This document shows, one piece after another, positions 1 through 11,429 of a stretch of 64,000 nucleotides of DNA. The translations under genes and the position numbers were made by a program. The notes under the pieces are model-generated. The model did no database searches and was not told the DNA's origin. It saw only the letters and a program-made list of their open reading frames with translations. Position 1 is the stretch's first letter. Each line of letters opens with the position of its first letter. The stretch is taken from contig OZ024880.1 of the NCBI GenBank assembly GCA_964017185.1, positions 48,789,337 to 48,853,336 of the forward strand. The letters run 5' to 3'. This stretch comes from Rugalucina vietnamica. Taxonomy: Eukaryota > Mollusca > Bivalvia > Lucinida > Lucinidae.

Positions 1-132
1 TGAAAGTAGAAAATCCATACTATTAAAATCACCATTCCCTGAAAAAGTAAAAATCTATAAAAATATGAGTATTGCTGTCATAAAACTAGAAACACTGATC
101 TTCTCGAATATCTATCAACTAGCACAAAAACA

Positions 133-154
133 TTTCTTTCTTTTTTTCTTTCCT

Positions 155-205
<51 letters not shown>
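133..205. repeat. (TTTC)n microsatellite
   Basis: Near-perfect TTTC tetranucleotide run just downstream of the gene A stop codon. The complementary-type AAGA run at 780-838 lies in the last intron of the same gene. Confidence 0.95.
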
Positions 206-284
206 AAACTGTATATATAGGCTATTCTAGTGTCTAATAATTTCTTTCGTTCCATTATCTATGAAGGCATAATTATTCTAGTGG

Positions 285-466
285 CTAGTTATTGACGAAT
301 TTGTCGAACATCTTGAATCCTTTCTTCCCTATTTTCATGGCTTTCTTCATGTCGTCCTTCACTCCCCCGTCCTTGTCCTTCTTGTCCTTTTTGTCTTTCT
401 TTTCTTTGGGAGCATAGCCGGCGCCCGGAGGGGGTAGGACGTTGGACGCACCAGCCACTGGGTTAC
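285..466 (-). CDS. Gene A last exon, Lys/Asp-rich cytoplasmic tail
   Basis: The acceptor is TATCTAG and the stop is TAG. The exon opens with a Pro/Gly segment (LPPPGAGYAP), followed by an alternating Lys/Asp stretch and an amphipathic basic end. The equivalent exon of gene B is instead Pro/Gln/Tyr-rich with a PPPY motif, so the tails of the paralogues have diverged most. Confidence 0.8.
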
Positions 467-780
467 CTAGATAGAGTAAAAATGATAATTATCAGAGAGA
501 CCTGTAATGTAATGCATTTGTAATGTAATGTAATATCGGAATTGTCATTTAATGTAATGCAATATGATGTAATTGCAATGCAATGCAATGCAATTTATAA
601 TGAAATCGTTCTTACTAGCCACCTGAATGAAATAAAATGTAATATAATGTAATGTAATGTTACGTAATAATCGGCATATTGACCCAAATTAATAAAAAAA
701 TAAGCTGCATTTTAAGTCAAAGTGCAAATTCAATATTAACAAATAAGGATTATCTGTGGTATATAAGAATCATGGTTATT

Positions 781-836
<56 letters not shown>

Positions 837-3800
837 AAATAGTTACCATCAGCATCAACAACCTTGACCTCGTCGAAATTCATGGGAGGTTTGTCCTTGT
901 TCTCTGGAGAGAAAAAAAACACGAGGGGATTAAAATAAAAAGAAGAGATGAATTTGTAGTATTACTTTGTCTTTTGTTTTTCGGGGAGCCTTTTGAGAAT
1001 GAGAAAATGATATCTAGGGATATCTGGATAATATATCTGGATAATTTTATATCATTGAACAGGAGAACCTAGGGCCATCTATTTATTTGGATGGAACAAT
1101 ACGAGTAAATCCTCATCATAAAAAGTAAAAATTGAAATTTAGCATCTCAAAATTGAAATTTAGCATCGATAATGTTGTAAAACATTTGCAATATTTTCAT
1201 CATAGATGTAAATGTAGTACCAACCATCTAATTCAAATATTTTGAAGCTTCTTCAACTGTGACTAAACAGCCCGGTTTGTATAAGGCTTCCTCTAACACC
1301 CCCCCCCCCCGCCCCCGACTGTTGTTTACTCATTATCACGCCACAATACAACTTACCTGATCCTCTGTATATCATTTTGATGGTAGCGTCGGGGCAGCAG
1401 CATCCTATCATGGGGTACACGGGGAAGTGTTCTCGGGGGATGTTGAGTGGCGCTCCCCAGTACTCAACGTCAGAACCAAACCCAACCGTCCCACTGTCAC
1501 AGTCAACGTACATATAGAATCTGTCAAGCAAAACAGTGTTGCGATAAGAGAATAGCTTGGTTAGTTTGTTTGTCTGCACTTATTCAACAATATATCACTT
1601 CAATTACTGACTTTTTTTTTCATTTAGGCTTGCTAACTCACCTACCTTGCATACTCAGTCATTCACTCTCTCGGTCAATTGCACATTCACTCACTTTTAA
1701 AAGCATTTAGATGACAAATTCAACCACTGTTTTATTTATTATGTTAAACTTTGTAACTGAATTCCTCAATTACTAGTAACCCCATAATCTTACTTTTCTG
1801 GCACGAAGCCGCCCGCAGGCATGCCCTGAGTTGCCTGTCCCTTCGTGACCAGCTTCCTTCGTGCTATGTCGAGCCCGAAGGAGAACCTATCCTTCCCTAC
1901 GAGGGAGTCACGTGGTTTGCAGAATAGCTCGGCGTTATAGCTACCAACCCCCACCGTGGCAAACAGTCCTCTCTCCTTCTTGGGCCAGTAAATTTCAAAC
2001 ACGTGTTTGCCTTTGCTTAGTGCTGTTAGACGAAAACACAGAACACAAAAACGCATGTATTAAGAAGAGTATAAGCATACTTGCTGATTGTTTCATCTCT
2101 GTGCACAAGCGTCAAATCATTTACAGTATTAGCACGAGTGGTTAACATGGGTATAGCTCCAAAAGAAGTTGTGAAATTTTGTTTTTAAAAATGGCAATTT
2201 CGAGATCGTTTCAATGGTTGGAATAAAGTAGACAGTTGTTTTTATGAAGATTTTGAAAGTGTTGGTGAAAACAAGAAAATATTGCAATGCATGTAAAGAT
2301 AATTTCTCGGTACATACGGCACCAAAAATTGGTTGAAACCGAATTAATTTGCGCTATATTCACCTTTGTGAAAGCACCAAATCATGTTAGAATCGGTAAT
2401 AAAAACTTAGTGGAAATACTTTCGGTTTCAACCGACATTTTGGGTCGTGATCATAGACACTGAATTATCTTTAAATGGTACAGCACTGCAATAATCATCC
2501 TTCTTACGTCGAATGTATTCACAAAACAATTGAGACACATTTCTGTTTATCTTTGGAACAATCTCAAAATTAACAAATTTCCACTACCTCTTTTGGAGCT
2601 CGTTCCCATGTTTACCACCCGTGAATAGACTTCTCAAGCCATAAAGCGTGCAACATTTTTGGAAATTCCGAGTTTACTTTAAACGGCCTGGTACAAAATG
2701 ATCTTTTGCGAAATTAATGAAAATCTTCAGATTTGAATTTCGAAACGAAAACTTTAATATTGTTTATTTCTCTATTGTTGTTCACATATTGAAGACGACC
2801 AAAACTCACACCCACATAATGAGGATGACATCTTTCTGGTTTTCATTCCACGTGCACAAAAAGATGAAACAACGCTTTGAAATGTGAACCAAACAAAGTT
2901 AGATGAAATAAAATGGACGCATGCATTTTGCTCATGTATTTAGACTCCAAAATTCAACACGAACAAAAACTGTTGCCTTTGTTCAGGACGTCTTGGCATT
3001 AGACAAGGGCTTGCACGTATCTCCTCTCATAAAGACTAAATAGATATTAATGATTATATTCGTAAACTTCAGCTAAATCGCATGCGTCCATTATTGTTTA
3101 AGAATGTTAACAGCAATACAAACACATCACAACGCATGTTTTTAATGGAGAAATGCAATTGCAAAACATCTGTTACACACAGAATGTTAGTTACAACCTT
3201 TTTGTGACATTCATATGGAGATATGTCCCTGTGAAAATTACACGTATGCATATTGTTAGCTACGTAATGGGTTCCACACGCGGCTTGGGGTTCCACACAC
3301 ATCTTACTTCTTCGGGCACATGCCAGTGAAGCTCCAGCTGGAGCCCAGACCCGCCAGGGCGGCGCCCCGGTGGACGAGCTTCCTTCTAGCAATGTCAAAG
3401 CCCCAGGAATGCCTGCTATTGCCCACAAGAGAGTCTTTGGGTTTACAGTACATTTCCGCTTCTTCACTGCCCACCCCTACGGTGGCGAACAATCCTCGGT
3501 CGTCCTTATCCCATTTAATTTGGAATACATGCTTGCCTTTGCTTAATGCTGGAGATATCAAGAGAGATTGACAACATCAGGAAAACATGTACGTGTAATG
3601 TATACCCCCTTGAACCCCACTTTTATATAGCAAAACTGGGTAATGCAGGGGTATACCTATTTTTCTTATTTTTGATCCAAAACATGCGGGTACTCGCCGA
3701 GGCGGTTCTAACGTGTACCCACAATGTATGTTTTATGCTAAAATATTAAAAACATCAAATTTTTTCCAATGAAATTTTCAATTTTTTAAGCTGAAAAATT

Positions 3801-4749
3801 CTCTGTTTATTGCATGGGCATGTTTTCGTAATGAAATGAGTTTTAGTGCGAAAAAATCTGAATGGTTTCAGGTCAGGTTGGGTTTAAAGTAACCCACATA
3901 ATTATGAGAATTTATGCTATCTAGGTCCTAAAATGAGCATACTGATCTATGCAGTTCTTGAAAAAGTTTACCACGTCGAGGCTGAGTAGATATTTACATT
4001 AGTAATTATATACAGAAGCCGCTGATATGAGCCATGGGGACTTACTGTTAAGTTCGCTTGTAATCAGTAATCACATTAGATTCTGCAGGTCCACTCATAA
4101 TGCAAACAGCTAATTCATTATTGAGCCCATAATCCTGTTTATTGTTCTTCCCATTTTAGGAAAATGCCCTGGACCATCAAAGACGCACATTCCATGCTTA
4201 CCTGCCCCGAACTTTGCACCGTCAGTTTCGAAATTTCCTGTCCTGTGTCTTGTGACAGAGGTGGGGTTGTTGATGGTAAATCCGTCGGAACACCCAGTGA
4301 TACCCTTGTCGACCTCTGGGTCCATGTCGAGCTGAAGGATCCATGGGGGAGCGGGACGGGCTGGGGGATAATAAACGATTTAACTTAGCATAAATAGGAG
4401 AAACAAGATAAGTTCTTTAAACCACGAAAGCAAACTGAAAGATGGGGAAAATAACGGGCTACGTTATCAGCCTTAGTTTCGATTATTTTAGATCTACAGT
4501 CTACTCTCTGGCATACTCCTTTAACATGTCCTTTCATATGAATTTCATTTTGAGAGACGCGTTTTTTTATTTTGTCGGGAATCTTGAATGGTGGAATGTA
4601 TCTAGAGATACACGGAAGGCCGGGAAGGCATACGTATGTTTATGCGAATTCGCTTTTCCCTTGGCATTCCCTTTTCTAGCTGTCTTAACTTATCAATGGC
4701 AAAATATGATTGTGACCACAATCAGCATGTGGCAATTATCAATTCGCAT

Positions 4750-4795
<46 letters not shown>

Positions 4796-7700
4796 TAATA
4801 ATAATAAGCAAATAGTGACTAGCTTATCAATTATCGTTTTAATGCAAAAAACAATTTGCATGTCCTCCCGGCCTTCCATATAATGTAGGTGATGAACGGT
4901 GCGGTATGCTCTACCGTATGGTATGATGGAGTGTGAGAATGATGTGCTGTGCAGTATAAAGCAAGGTGCGGAATTATGCACGGTTCGGTTTGGAGTGTGG
5001 TGCGGTATCATGTACGGTGTGGTTTGCTGTACGTTGCGGTACGATGTATTGTGCGGATGATGTACTGTACAGTATATAGTACGGTGCTGTACGATGTATT
5101 GTGCGGATGATGTACTGTGCAGTATAGAGTACGGTGCGGGATGATGTATTGTGGGATGATGTACTGTGCAGTATAGATTACGGTGTCGTATGATGTTCGG
5201 TGCGGTATGCTGTACGGTGCGGTACGATGTATTGTGCGGATGATGTACTGTGCAGTATACAGTACGGTGCTGTATGATGTACGGCGTGGTATGATGTTCG
5301 ATGCGGTATGCTGTTCGTTGGTATGATGATGTACTGTGCAGTATAGCGTGCGATGCGGTATATATGATGTACGTTGCGGTATACTCACCAACATCTACAC
5401 GTCCTCCGCAAAGTGCCAGTAATCCAATGAAGCAAGCTAGAAGGAATACACCGAACACAACATGGTAGCTGCTCACACCCTCCAGACCATCTGACTCTAC
5501 CTCGGAGCTACTGAAAAGTTGTGAGGAAGCAGGTAAATGAAAATGAGCTGCCAGAAGAGATTACAAACAATCTGGGTTTCCGACCAGGTCTGACACAAAC
5601 CGACCTGTATAGTCACAGAAGTAGCTTAGAAGCTTGAAATTTAAGATTTATGTAGAATCTTTGTAGCAGTTACTGCACAGCTGATCTGCGCCTTTCTTTT
5701 CGCCTATGCATGTTGTTTGCTTTCTTATGCGGTGGCTCAAATCGTCGGCTGAGTGCTATACTGTTCTATCTCCATATTTGGGTCATACCAAGTGTGATAT
5801 ACCGTTGGGATCGGAATCAAAAGTTCTATCTCCTAGTGTGGTCAGATGTTGATATTTCTGCCTAGATTTTATGTAATCTGGGTCACAAAAATATTCCATC
5901 TCCGGGTCATGAAAAAATAAGGACATTTTTTTATGCAAAATGTTCTATGTCCAAACACAAAATTCCTATTTTTCCAAAATTACTTCATTTTGACCGCTAT
6001 TTTTTTTAAATTAAGCTCATTTAGACAGAAAGACATCTTCATAATGCATGTTCACTCTAAATATGAACATTTTGACCTTATTTGAGAGTCTCAAACCTTT
6101 GAACCCAATTTTCTCGAAATGTTGAAAAATGGAGATAGAACACTATAGCACTCAGCCGACGAAATGTGGTTCGTTTTAAAGTTTTATTTAAATCAAACTT
6201 GTTTAAACATCATTTCACTTATTTATTTTTTGTTGAATAATTTTGCATTTGATATTTTCACGTATTATTAAAAATAATCTTTCTAATGGCGTTGTTTATA
6301 TCTAAAACAAATCCAACCAATTATACCTTGAATAATTTTGATTACAGACCTTTTTTATGAAAATTATACTTACCAATTTACACCTGTAGGGATGAGAAAA
6401 TAAAATAAAATCGTTATTAATATTTTGAATATATATAATACACGTTGATGACAATATTGATATAGGTGACGAATATCATTTCCTCATAACAGGCATTTTA
6501 TACAGATCTTAGACGACTATGTTTTCGTTTTGCACATCCAAAAAAATTACTATGATCCACTGACTTGTTGGTTTAAACATTATTTCAATTGTATAGATAC
6601 AATATACATTATAGACAATGGTACATAATGACAATAACAGATATACAATAAGGATTCGGAAGGAAGTCTTGCGACTTATGTAATCCGTTTCCAAATCGTT
6701 CGAAAGTGTGTAAAATTCAAACCCATGACTTGATGTATGTATTATTCACAAATTAATGTTACTTCAAATACAGATTTAGAAATTATATCAAGACAGTACA
6801 AAAATTTGAATATTTAAGTAGTAGTTTGATTGAATTTATAGGCATTTTCACTAAAGGCAGAATCAGAAAAACTTTCATCATGGTCTTGAAAGAATGTCCA
6901 TATCACACTGAATCGTGTATCTGCTCCACGGTGAAGAAGGAGCCATGCAGCCGTAAAAACTCTTCAGACCTAACTAAGGTTGAAATAACACATAGACTAA
7001 CTCGCTGACTTGTTATATTACTTGTTTAAATTGTCAAAACAAGTATACTTATGTCCGTAAGCAAATTATATATGATGATTTCTAACGTGAATTTTCATTC
7101 AGAATCTATCTTTACAAAATAGGTGGCCATGGGTAACTTGAATGGAATTGGGTAAAATATCCAGTTCCAGCCTTTGGTAACTTTCGTAGCCAATAACATT
7201 AGGAAAACTTGCCCATGAATGCAATAAACAGGGATTTTTGAGCTTTAAAAATTAAAATTTTTCAGCGGAAAAAATTGATATTTTTCTTATTTTTGCTCAA
7301 AACATAGATTGTGGGTACATGTTAGAACCGCCTCGCCGACGCGGTTCTAACGAGTACCCACATTCTATGTTTTGGAGCAAAAAATAAGAAAACAATAGGT
7401 ATACCCCTGCATACCCCAGTAGGTATACCCCTGCATATCCCAGTAGGTATATCCCTGCATACCCCAGTTTTACTATAAAAGTGGGGTTCAAGGGGGTATA
7501 CATTACACGGACATGTTTTCGTGATGACATCACGATAGCGGTTCTGTGTAATGTGTGCCCCCCGTACCTCACTTATATAGTACATTATTAAAAACTAAGG
7601 TGTACAGGGTATACATATTTTGCTCCAAAACAAGGTGGTTCTTCTAACGTGTACCCACAATGTTTCCAGCAAAAATATTAAAAATATTGAAATTTTTCTG

Positions 7701-7973
7701 ATGAAACTTGCAATTATTACAGCTGAAAAAAATCTTTGTATATTGCATGGGTAAGTATTCGCATTGTTTTATACGTATTCTGCTGGTATAGTCCGATGTG
7801 CCCGATCCTTGCATTTATTTCTTCAGTTCAAAACAGTTATTCCACTTATTCCATGTAAGAATCCACTCCAGGACATCATTAAAATAAAAAGAAATTTACA
7901 AAGTGAAATATTTACCTGACAAAAATAATAATCCTACAATTAGAGGACAGAGGTGCAAAAAGTTTAACGCCAT
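285..7973 (-). CDS. Gene A: signal peptide + single TM + SPSB-like SPRY protein, 9 exons (one alternative pair)
   Basis: Reconstructed minus-strand gene. Exons in transcript order: 7916-7973 (signal peptide), 6374-6383 (10-nt microexon), 5389-5510 (membrane segment), 4202-4360, then either 3308-3548 or 1794-2022 (first half of SPRY), 1357-1520 (second half), 847-903 and 285-466 (stop TAG). All introns are GT-AG and phases match throughout; the product is 330 or 326 aa. The signal peptide is followed by about 20 residues, then a hydrophobic helix (FGVFLLACFIGLLALCGG), then the SPRY domain. SPRY landmarks are GLFATVGVG, DSLVG, FDIARRKL, YVDCDSGTVGFGS and a late VYPMIG strand, all in the order seen in SPSB proteins, but no SOCS box follows. 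The tail is rich in Lys and Asp (KKDKKDKKDKD) and ends KGFKMFDKFVNN. Inferred topology: type I with cytosolic SPRY, presumably a peptide-binding module. Gene B is its paralogue. Exon structure is firm; cellular role is unknown. Confidence 0.85.
780..838. repeat. (AAGA)n microsatellite
   Basis: Tandem AAGA units in the last intron of gene A, ending a few bases from the splice donor of exon 847-903 (minus strand). Confidence 0.95.
1794..2022 (-). CDS. Gene A alternative SPRY exon, proximal version (5b)
   Basis: 229 nt with acceptor TCTAACAG and donor GTAAGA. It encodes a homologue of exon 3308-3548: both start ALSKGKHVF, share RGLFATVGVGS and DIARRKLV, and use the same entry phase (1) and exit phase (2). 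It shares LFCKPRDSLVG with the single gene B exon, so it is probably closer to the ancestral form. Splicing both versions in series would shift the frame, which points to mutually exclusive use. Confidence 0.85.
2133..2623. mobile_element. MITE with ~50-bp imperfect terminal inverted repeats
   Basis: The left end CACGAGTGGTTAACATGGG is matched by the complement of the right end (CACGGGTGGTAAACATGGG). Similarity continues inward through a GCTCCAAAAGA block on both sides. No coding sequence is present. The element lies in the intron between the two alternative SPRY exons of gene A. No clear target duplication is seen. Confidence 0.7.
3308..3548 (-). CDS. Gene A alternative SPRY exon, distal version (5a)
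   Basis: 241 nt with acceptor ATCTCCAG and donor GTAAGA. It encodes the first half of the SPRY domain, and its ending is 12 nt longer than version 5b, so the frame is kept. Differences from 5b cluster at KWDKDDR/YWPKKER, SEEAEMY/SYNAELF, NSRHSWG/KDRFSFG and the Gly/Ser-rich end; in SPRY folds such segments are often ligand-facing loops. The conserved core argues that both versions are functional. Confidence 0.85.
3577..3833. mobile_element. MITE B copy 1 (decayed)
   Basis: It starts GGAAAACATGTACG and ends GCATGTTTTCGTAATG. The central palindrome is partly lost (one GGCGGTTCTAACG arm remains). It sits about 25 nt upstream of the 5a acceptor of gene A. Confidence 0.8.
4752..4807. repeat. (AAT)n microsatellite
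   Basis: Runs of AAT/TAA units with one interruption, in the intron between the membrane exon and exon 4202-4360 of gene A. Confidence 0.95.
4900..5385. repeat. Degenerate minisatellite (GATGTACTGTGCAGTATA-type units)
   Basis: Tandem variants of a GT-rich unit with recurring GTGCGGTATGATGT and GTACTGTGCAGTAT motifs, ending at the membrane-exon donor. The long open frames across it (HRTVYCTVHH-type) are repeat artefacts. Confidence 0.8.
5545..5745. mobile_element. MITE A copy 1
   Basis: Carries the family blocks TTTCCGACCAGGTCTGACAC, AGAAGCTTGAAATTT and TGATCTGCGCCTTT, and ends ATGCGGTGGCTCAAAT. Lies in a gene A intron. Confidence 0.85.
6374..6383 (-). CDS. Gene A 10-nt microexon
   Basis: The minus strand reads TTTTCTCATCCCTACAG, then the exon GTGTAAATTG, then GTAAGTATAA: a strong polypyrimidine acceptor and a strong donor around ten bases. 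With the phase-1 signal exon and the first base of the membrane exon it gives Gly-Val-Asn-Cys in frame. Gene B has a 10-nt exon at the same place and phase, which makes chance unlikely. Confidence 0.85.
7201..7526. mobile_element. MITE B copy 2 with internal triplication
   Basis: Intact core palindrome around 7325-7350. The segment GTAGGTATACCCCTGCATA is present three times in tandem (7410-7465), unlike other copies, which have one. Confidence 0.9.
7595..7765. mobile_element. MITE B copy 3, partial
   Basis: Lacks the left third. It retains CTCCAAAACA, GTGTACCCACAATG and the ATTGCATGGGTAAG terminus. Confidence 0.7.
7916..7973 (-). CDS. Gene A first coding exon, signal peptide
   Basis: Starts with ATG (minus) and encodes MALNFLHLCPLIVGLLFLS, then one base of a split Gly codon before donor GTAAAT. 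Length (58 nt) and phase are identical to the gene B first exon (30652-30709), which begins MAL as well. This pairing supports the start. Confidence 0.8.
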
Positions 7974-8240
7974 TTTTCTCCTGGCGCAGGGCACAGTGGC
8001 CGTCGGTATACAATAAAATCTAAATCTATTTTATTTACTTCTTTGTTTTGGCTTTTCCCATAGCTACTTAAAACATATGCACTATGGTCAGTTTTGGCGA
8101 ATCAGGGTGTACAATATATTTGAAAGCGGTCATTTTTTTTCTTTTAAATTCAGTTTCCTGTTGCTTAACTTTTTTTTGGTTTTAGGCTGGTTGTTCGATA
8201 CGGATAGTTTACATAGAGATAAAACTGCTACACAACTATT

Positions 8241-8342
8241 CATCACGAAAACATGTCCGTGTGATGTATACCCCTTGAACCCCACTTTTATATAGAAAAA
8301 CTGGGCTTTGCAGGCTTATTTTCGCTCCAAAACATAGATTGT
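8241..8342. mobile_element. MITE B copy 4, truncated
   Basis: Only the CATCACGAAAACATGTCCG end to the CCAAAACATAGATTGTG block is present. Confidence 0.75.
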
Positions 8343-8449
8343 GAGAGTGACCCCACGAGTTAGCTTCGAGTGGTTGACATCAACTTATTAATATTCCAGT
8401 GATATCAATATAAAATAGATAAAATAAATATTAATTATCGCCTTCAGGG

Positions 8450-8517
8450 ATGCGATGGTCTTCCTTGTTATTTCTAGGACTTGCACTGAGCTGTCCTTGT
8501 ATCGCTTCAACCATCAG
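8450..8517 (+). CDS. Orphan signal-peptide exon candidate
   Basis: ATG opens a hydrophobic leader, MRWSSLLFLGLALSCPCIAS, ending in phase 2 at donor GTATGT. A good acceptor (CTTCTTTTACAG, ends 8792) follows; joining to it gives only ten further codons before TAA. No downstream coding exon that fits was found before gene D, and gene D exon 2 needs phase 1. It may be the start of a small secreted peptide, a lost gene or chance. Confidence 0.3.
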
Positions 8518-8927
8518 GTATGTCGACAAAAAGTTTAAAATGATCACTCAATTAAACTTTTACACCCCGTGGAAGTGGCCAAATGGCTGCTAAATAGTGT
8601 TTATATAAATTGGATATTATACATGTGTGGGCTTCTTCATAAATACAATATTCAATGGATTACTTAATAGAATTTATACCTATTGTCGAGAAGGTCAACA
8701 ATTAAGGTTTAGAGAAAACAAATCTAAGCCTGTTACAAAAATTGGTAACAAAAAACGATAAAATCACCTTTTCCATCTGACTTCTTTTACAGAAAATCAA
8801 TACTGTGTTTCAAACGTGTGTAAGAGTTTCCTTTCATCTTTCAGGTAGATCTACTACAGCTGTTCTTGGTCTATGCTACGTTTTCTCTTGTGGCTTTCCC
8901 CTAATTTCCATTGCCCTAATTTTAAAG

Positions 8928-9028
8928 CGGCAGTGCACATTGATGATAATATCACTACCAGAATTGCAAAAACTAGTGTGGCATTCGGAAGACTTAAATT
9001 TAATAGACTTAAGCGGTTCCACTTAAGT
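8928..9028 (+). pseudogene. Non-LTR retrotransposon fragment (older host copy, left part)
   Basis: Encodes AVHIDDNITTRIAKTSVAFG then jumps to RLKRFHLS, i.e. an internally deleted copy of the reverse-transcriptase C-terminal region also present at 9103-9864. It is cut at 9028 by insertion of a second, opposite-strand copy and resumes at 10894. Confidence 0.8.
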
Positions 9029-10893
9029 GATAGTTCGTCTCTCACTAATGAGAAAGACCATCATTATTTCTTGAATAGTGCTGATGTGTGTTGGTGAGTT
9101 CTTTAATGGCTGACTAGGCCAATTCTGGCTCTAAACTGTCGGTTGCAAGTAGAGCAAGTCAATGTCATAGAGTCTGATGGTGGCACATTTGTTTTGGCTT
9201 TGCGCTCTCTTCGCTTTCTTTCAGCTTCACAGATTCTCTTCTTTTCATAAAGAGCTGCTCCTTTGTTGATGAGACCTCGCCACTTTGATCGCTCCTGTGC
9301 AGTCTGTTCCCAGGACCCCATTGGTATTTCGAAATCCTTCAGAGAGGCTTTGAGGGTGTCTTTGTAGCGTTTCTTCTGGCCACCTTGAGAGCGCTTTCCC
9401 TCCTGTAGTTCTCCATAGAAAACTTTCTTTGGAAGTCGCGCATCAGGCATTCTTATAACATGGCCAGTCCATCTTAGCTGTGCTAGCTTTAAGACTGTAT
9501 GCATGCTTTGCATCCCTGCTTTCGTCAGGACCTCTGTGTCTGGAATCTTGTCCTGCCACTTGATTTTTAACAACTTTCTCAAACAGCTTAAGTGGAAATG
9601 GTTAAGTCTCTTTGCATGGCGTTGGTATACTGTCCAGGTCTCACAAGCATACAAGAGGGTTGGCAGTACCACAGCCTTGTAGACTTTCAGCTTGGTGTCA
9701 AGCTTGATTCCATTTCGCTCCCAGACATTTGCACGGAGTCGTCCGAATGCCACACTAGCCTTTGCAATTCTGGCAGTGATCTCATCATCAATATGCACTG
9801 CTCTGGAGAGAGTGCTTCCCAGGTAGGTGAACTTGTCAACAACTTTCAGTTTTTGCCCATTCACAGTGATGGTTGGTTCATTATATGGCTTTCCGGGCGC
9901 TGGTTGGTGTACAACCTCTGTCTTTTTTGTGCTGATTGTGACTGCTCATAGTTATCACATGACTGTGAGACTTGATCCATTGCTCTTTGCATTTTTGCCT
10001 CTGTGCTGGCATTCTTATCCATATCATCTGCATAGAGGAGCTCATCTAGCACATCAGTCTGGACCTTAGTTTTGGCTTGCAACCTTCTGAGGTTGAATAT
10101 GTTGCCATCAAAACGGTACCTGATTGGAAAACCAGTGTCACTGTCCTGAAAAGCATCCATAAGCATGGCAGAAAACATCATGCTGAACAGTGTTGGTGCC
10201 AGAACACAGCCTTGTTTGACCCCATTTGTTACTTCAAATGGTTCTGAGAACTCTCCATCATTTTGCACACGTGCCTGCATGCCATCATGAAACTGCCGCA
10301 CCATTGCTATGAATCTGGGTGGACAGCCAAACTTGGCCATGATTTTCCAGAGTCCATCACGACTAACAGTGTCAAAAGCTTTGGTGAGGTCAACAAACGT
10401 CATGTATAGATCTACATTCTGTTCTTGGCATTTCTCCTAAAGCTGTCTTGCTGTGAAGATCATGTCTATTGTCCCTCTGTCTTTTCTGAATCCACATTGA
10501 CTTTCTGGGATAAGTCCCGTCTGATCAAGATGAACATTCAGACGATTCAACAGAATTTTTGCAAGTATCTTCCCAGCAATTGATAGGAGGGAGATGCCTC
10601 TGTGATTGTCACAGACTTGAGGATTTCCTTTCCGCTTGTATAGGTGGATTATGGATGCATCCTTAAATTCTTGTGGGATAGCCTCCTTTCTCCACATACA
10701 GTGAAACAACTCTGTCAGTTTCTCTGCCATGGGTAGCCCCCCAGCCTTGTAAACTTCGGCAGGAATTGCATCTGCACCTGGGGCTTTGCCAGATGATAGT
10801 TGTTGAACTGCTTTTCTTGTTTCCGTAACGGTAGGAAATTCATCTAACAGAACATTGCACTCTATCTGTGGAAGTCTGTCGATTGCATCCTCA
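9029..10893 (-). pseudogene. 5'-truncated non-LTR retrotransposon inserted into its own relative
   Basis: The minus-strand reverse transcriptase begins mid-domain (NEDAIDRLPQ) and continues through the fingers/palm segment (SGKAPGADAIPAEVYKAGG, CGFRKDRGTIDMIFTARQL), DLTKAFDTVSR, GVKQGCVLAPTLFS, the catalytic YADDMD, KFTYLGSTLSRAVHIDDE, ACETWTVY, a WTGHVIRM motif and a CSTC zinc-finger-like end. Frame breaks near 10405-10435 and about 9865-9960 make it dead. It is flanked by a perfect 35-bp direct repeat (8994-9028 and 10894-10928). The clade is not assigned; the arrangement resembles the RTE/jockey-type elements often annotated beside craniofacial development protein 2. Confidence 0.9.
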
Positions 10894-11215
10894 TTAAATT
10901 TAATAGACTTAAGCGGTTCCACTTAAGTAAGCTGTTTTAGAAAATCAAGAGGTAAGACAGGATTCCAGACACAGAGGTCATGGCGAAAGCAGGGATGCAA
11001 AGCATGCATACAGCCTTGAAGCTAGCACCACTAAGATGGACTGGCCATGTTATAAGAATTCTGATGAGCGACTTCCAAAGAAAGCTTTCTATGGAGAATT
11101 ACAGGAGAAAAAGCGCTCTCAAGGTTGCCAGAAGATACATTTATCACCGACTTTCAGTTTTTATTCCATTCACAGCGATATAGTTGGTTCATTATATGGC
11201 TTTCCAGGTGCTGGG
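10894..11215 (+). pseudogene. Non-LTR retrotransposon fragment (older host copy, right part, with inverted end)
   Basis: Continues the 8928-9028 fragment: RLKRFHLS, then IPDTEVMAKAGMQSMHT and LRWTGHVIRI with stops. From about 11145 the sequence matches 9840-9900 in the opposite sense relative to the element, an internal inversion of the kind produced by twin priming. Confidence 0.75.
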
Positions 11216-11221
11216 TGACAT

Positions 11222-11425
11222 ATCACAAAACATTTCCGTGTAATGTATGCCCCCTTAAACCCCATTGTTATATAGCAAAATTTTCTTATTATTCATTGTG
11301 GATACTCGTTAGAACCGCCTCGGCGAGGCGGTTCTAACGTGTACCCACAATGTATGTTTTGAGCCAATACATTAAAAAATCAATTTTCCCACAGCTAAAA
11401 AATTCTCTGTATGTTGCATGTTCAT
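11222..11425. mobile_element. MITE B copy 5, shortened
   Basis: Has the GAACCGCCTCG core palindrome and both flanking blocks, but is missing the GGGGTATGCAGGGGTATACC segment. Confidence 0.8.
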
Positions 11426-11429
11426 GTTT

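Noticed and set aside
4739-5476. 245-codon minus ORF
   Set aside because: Only its first ~30 codons are the gene A membrane exon; the rest runs through the intron minisatellite.
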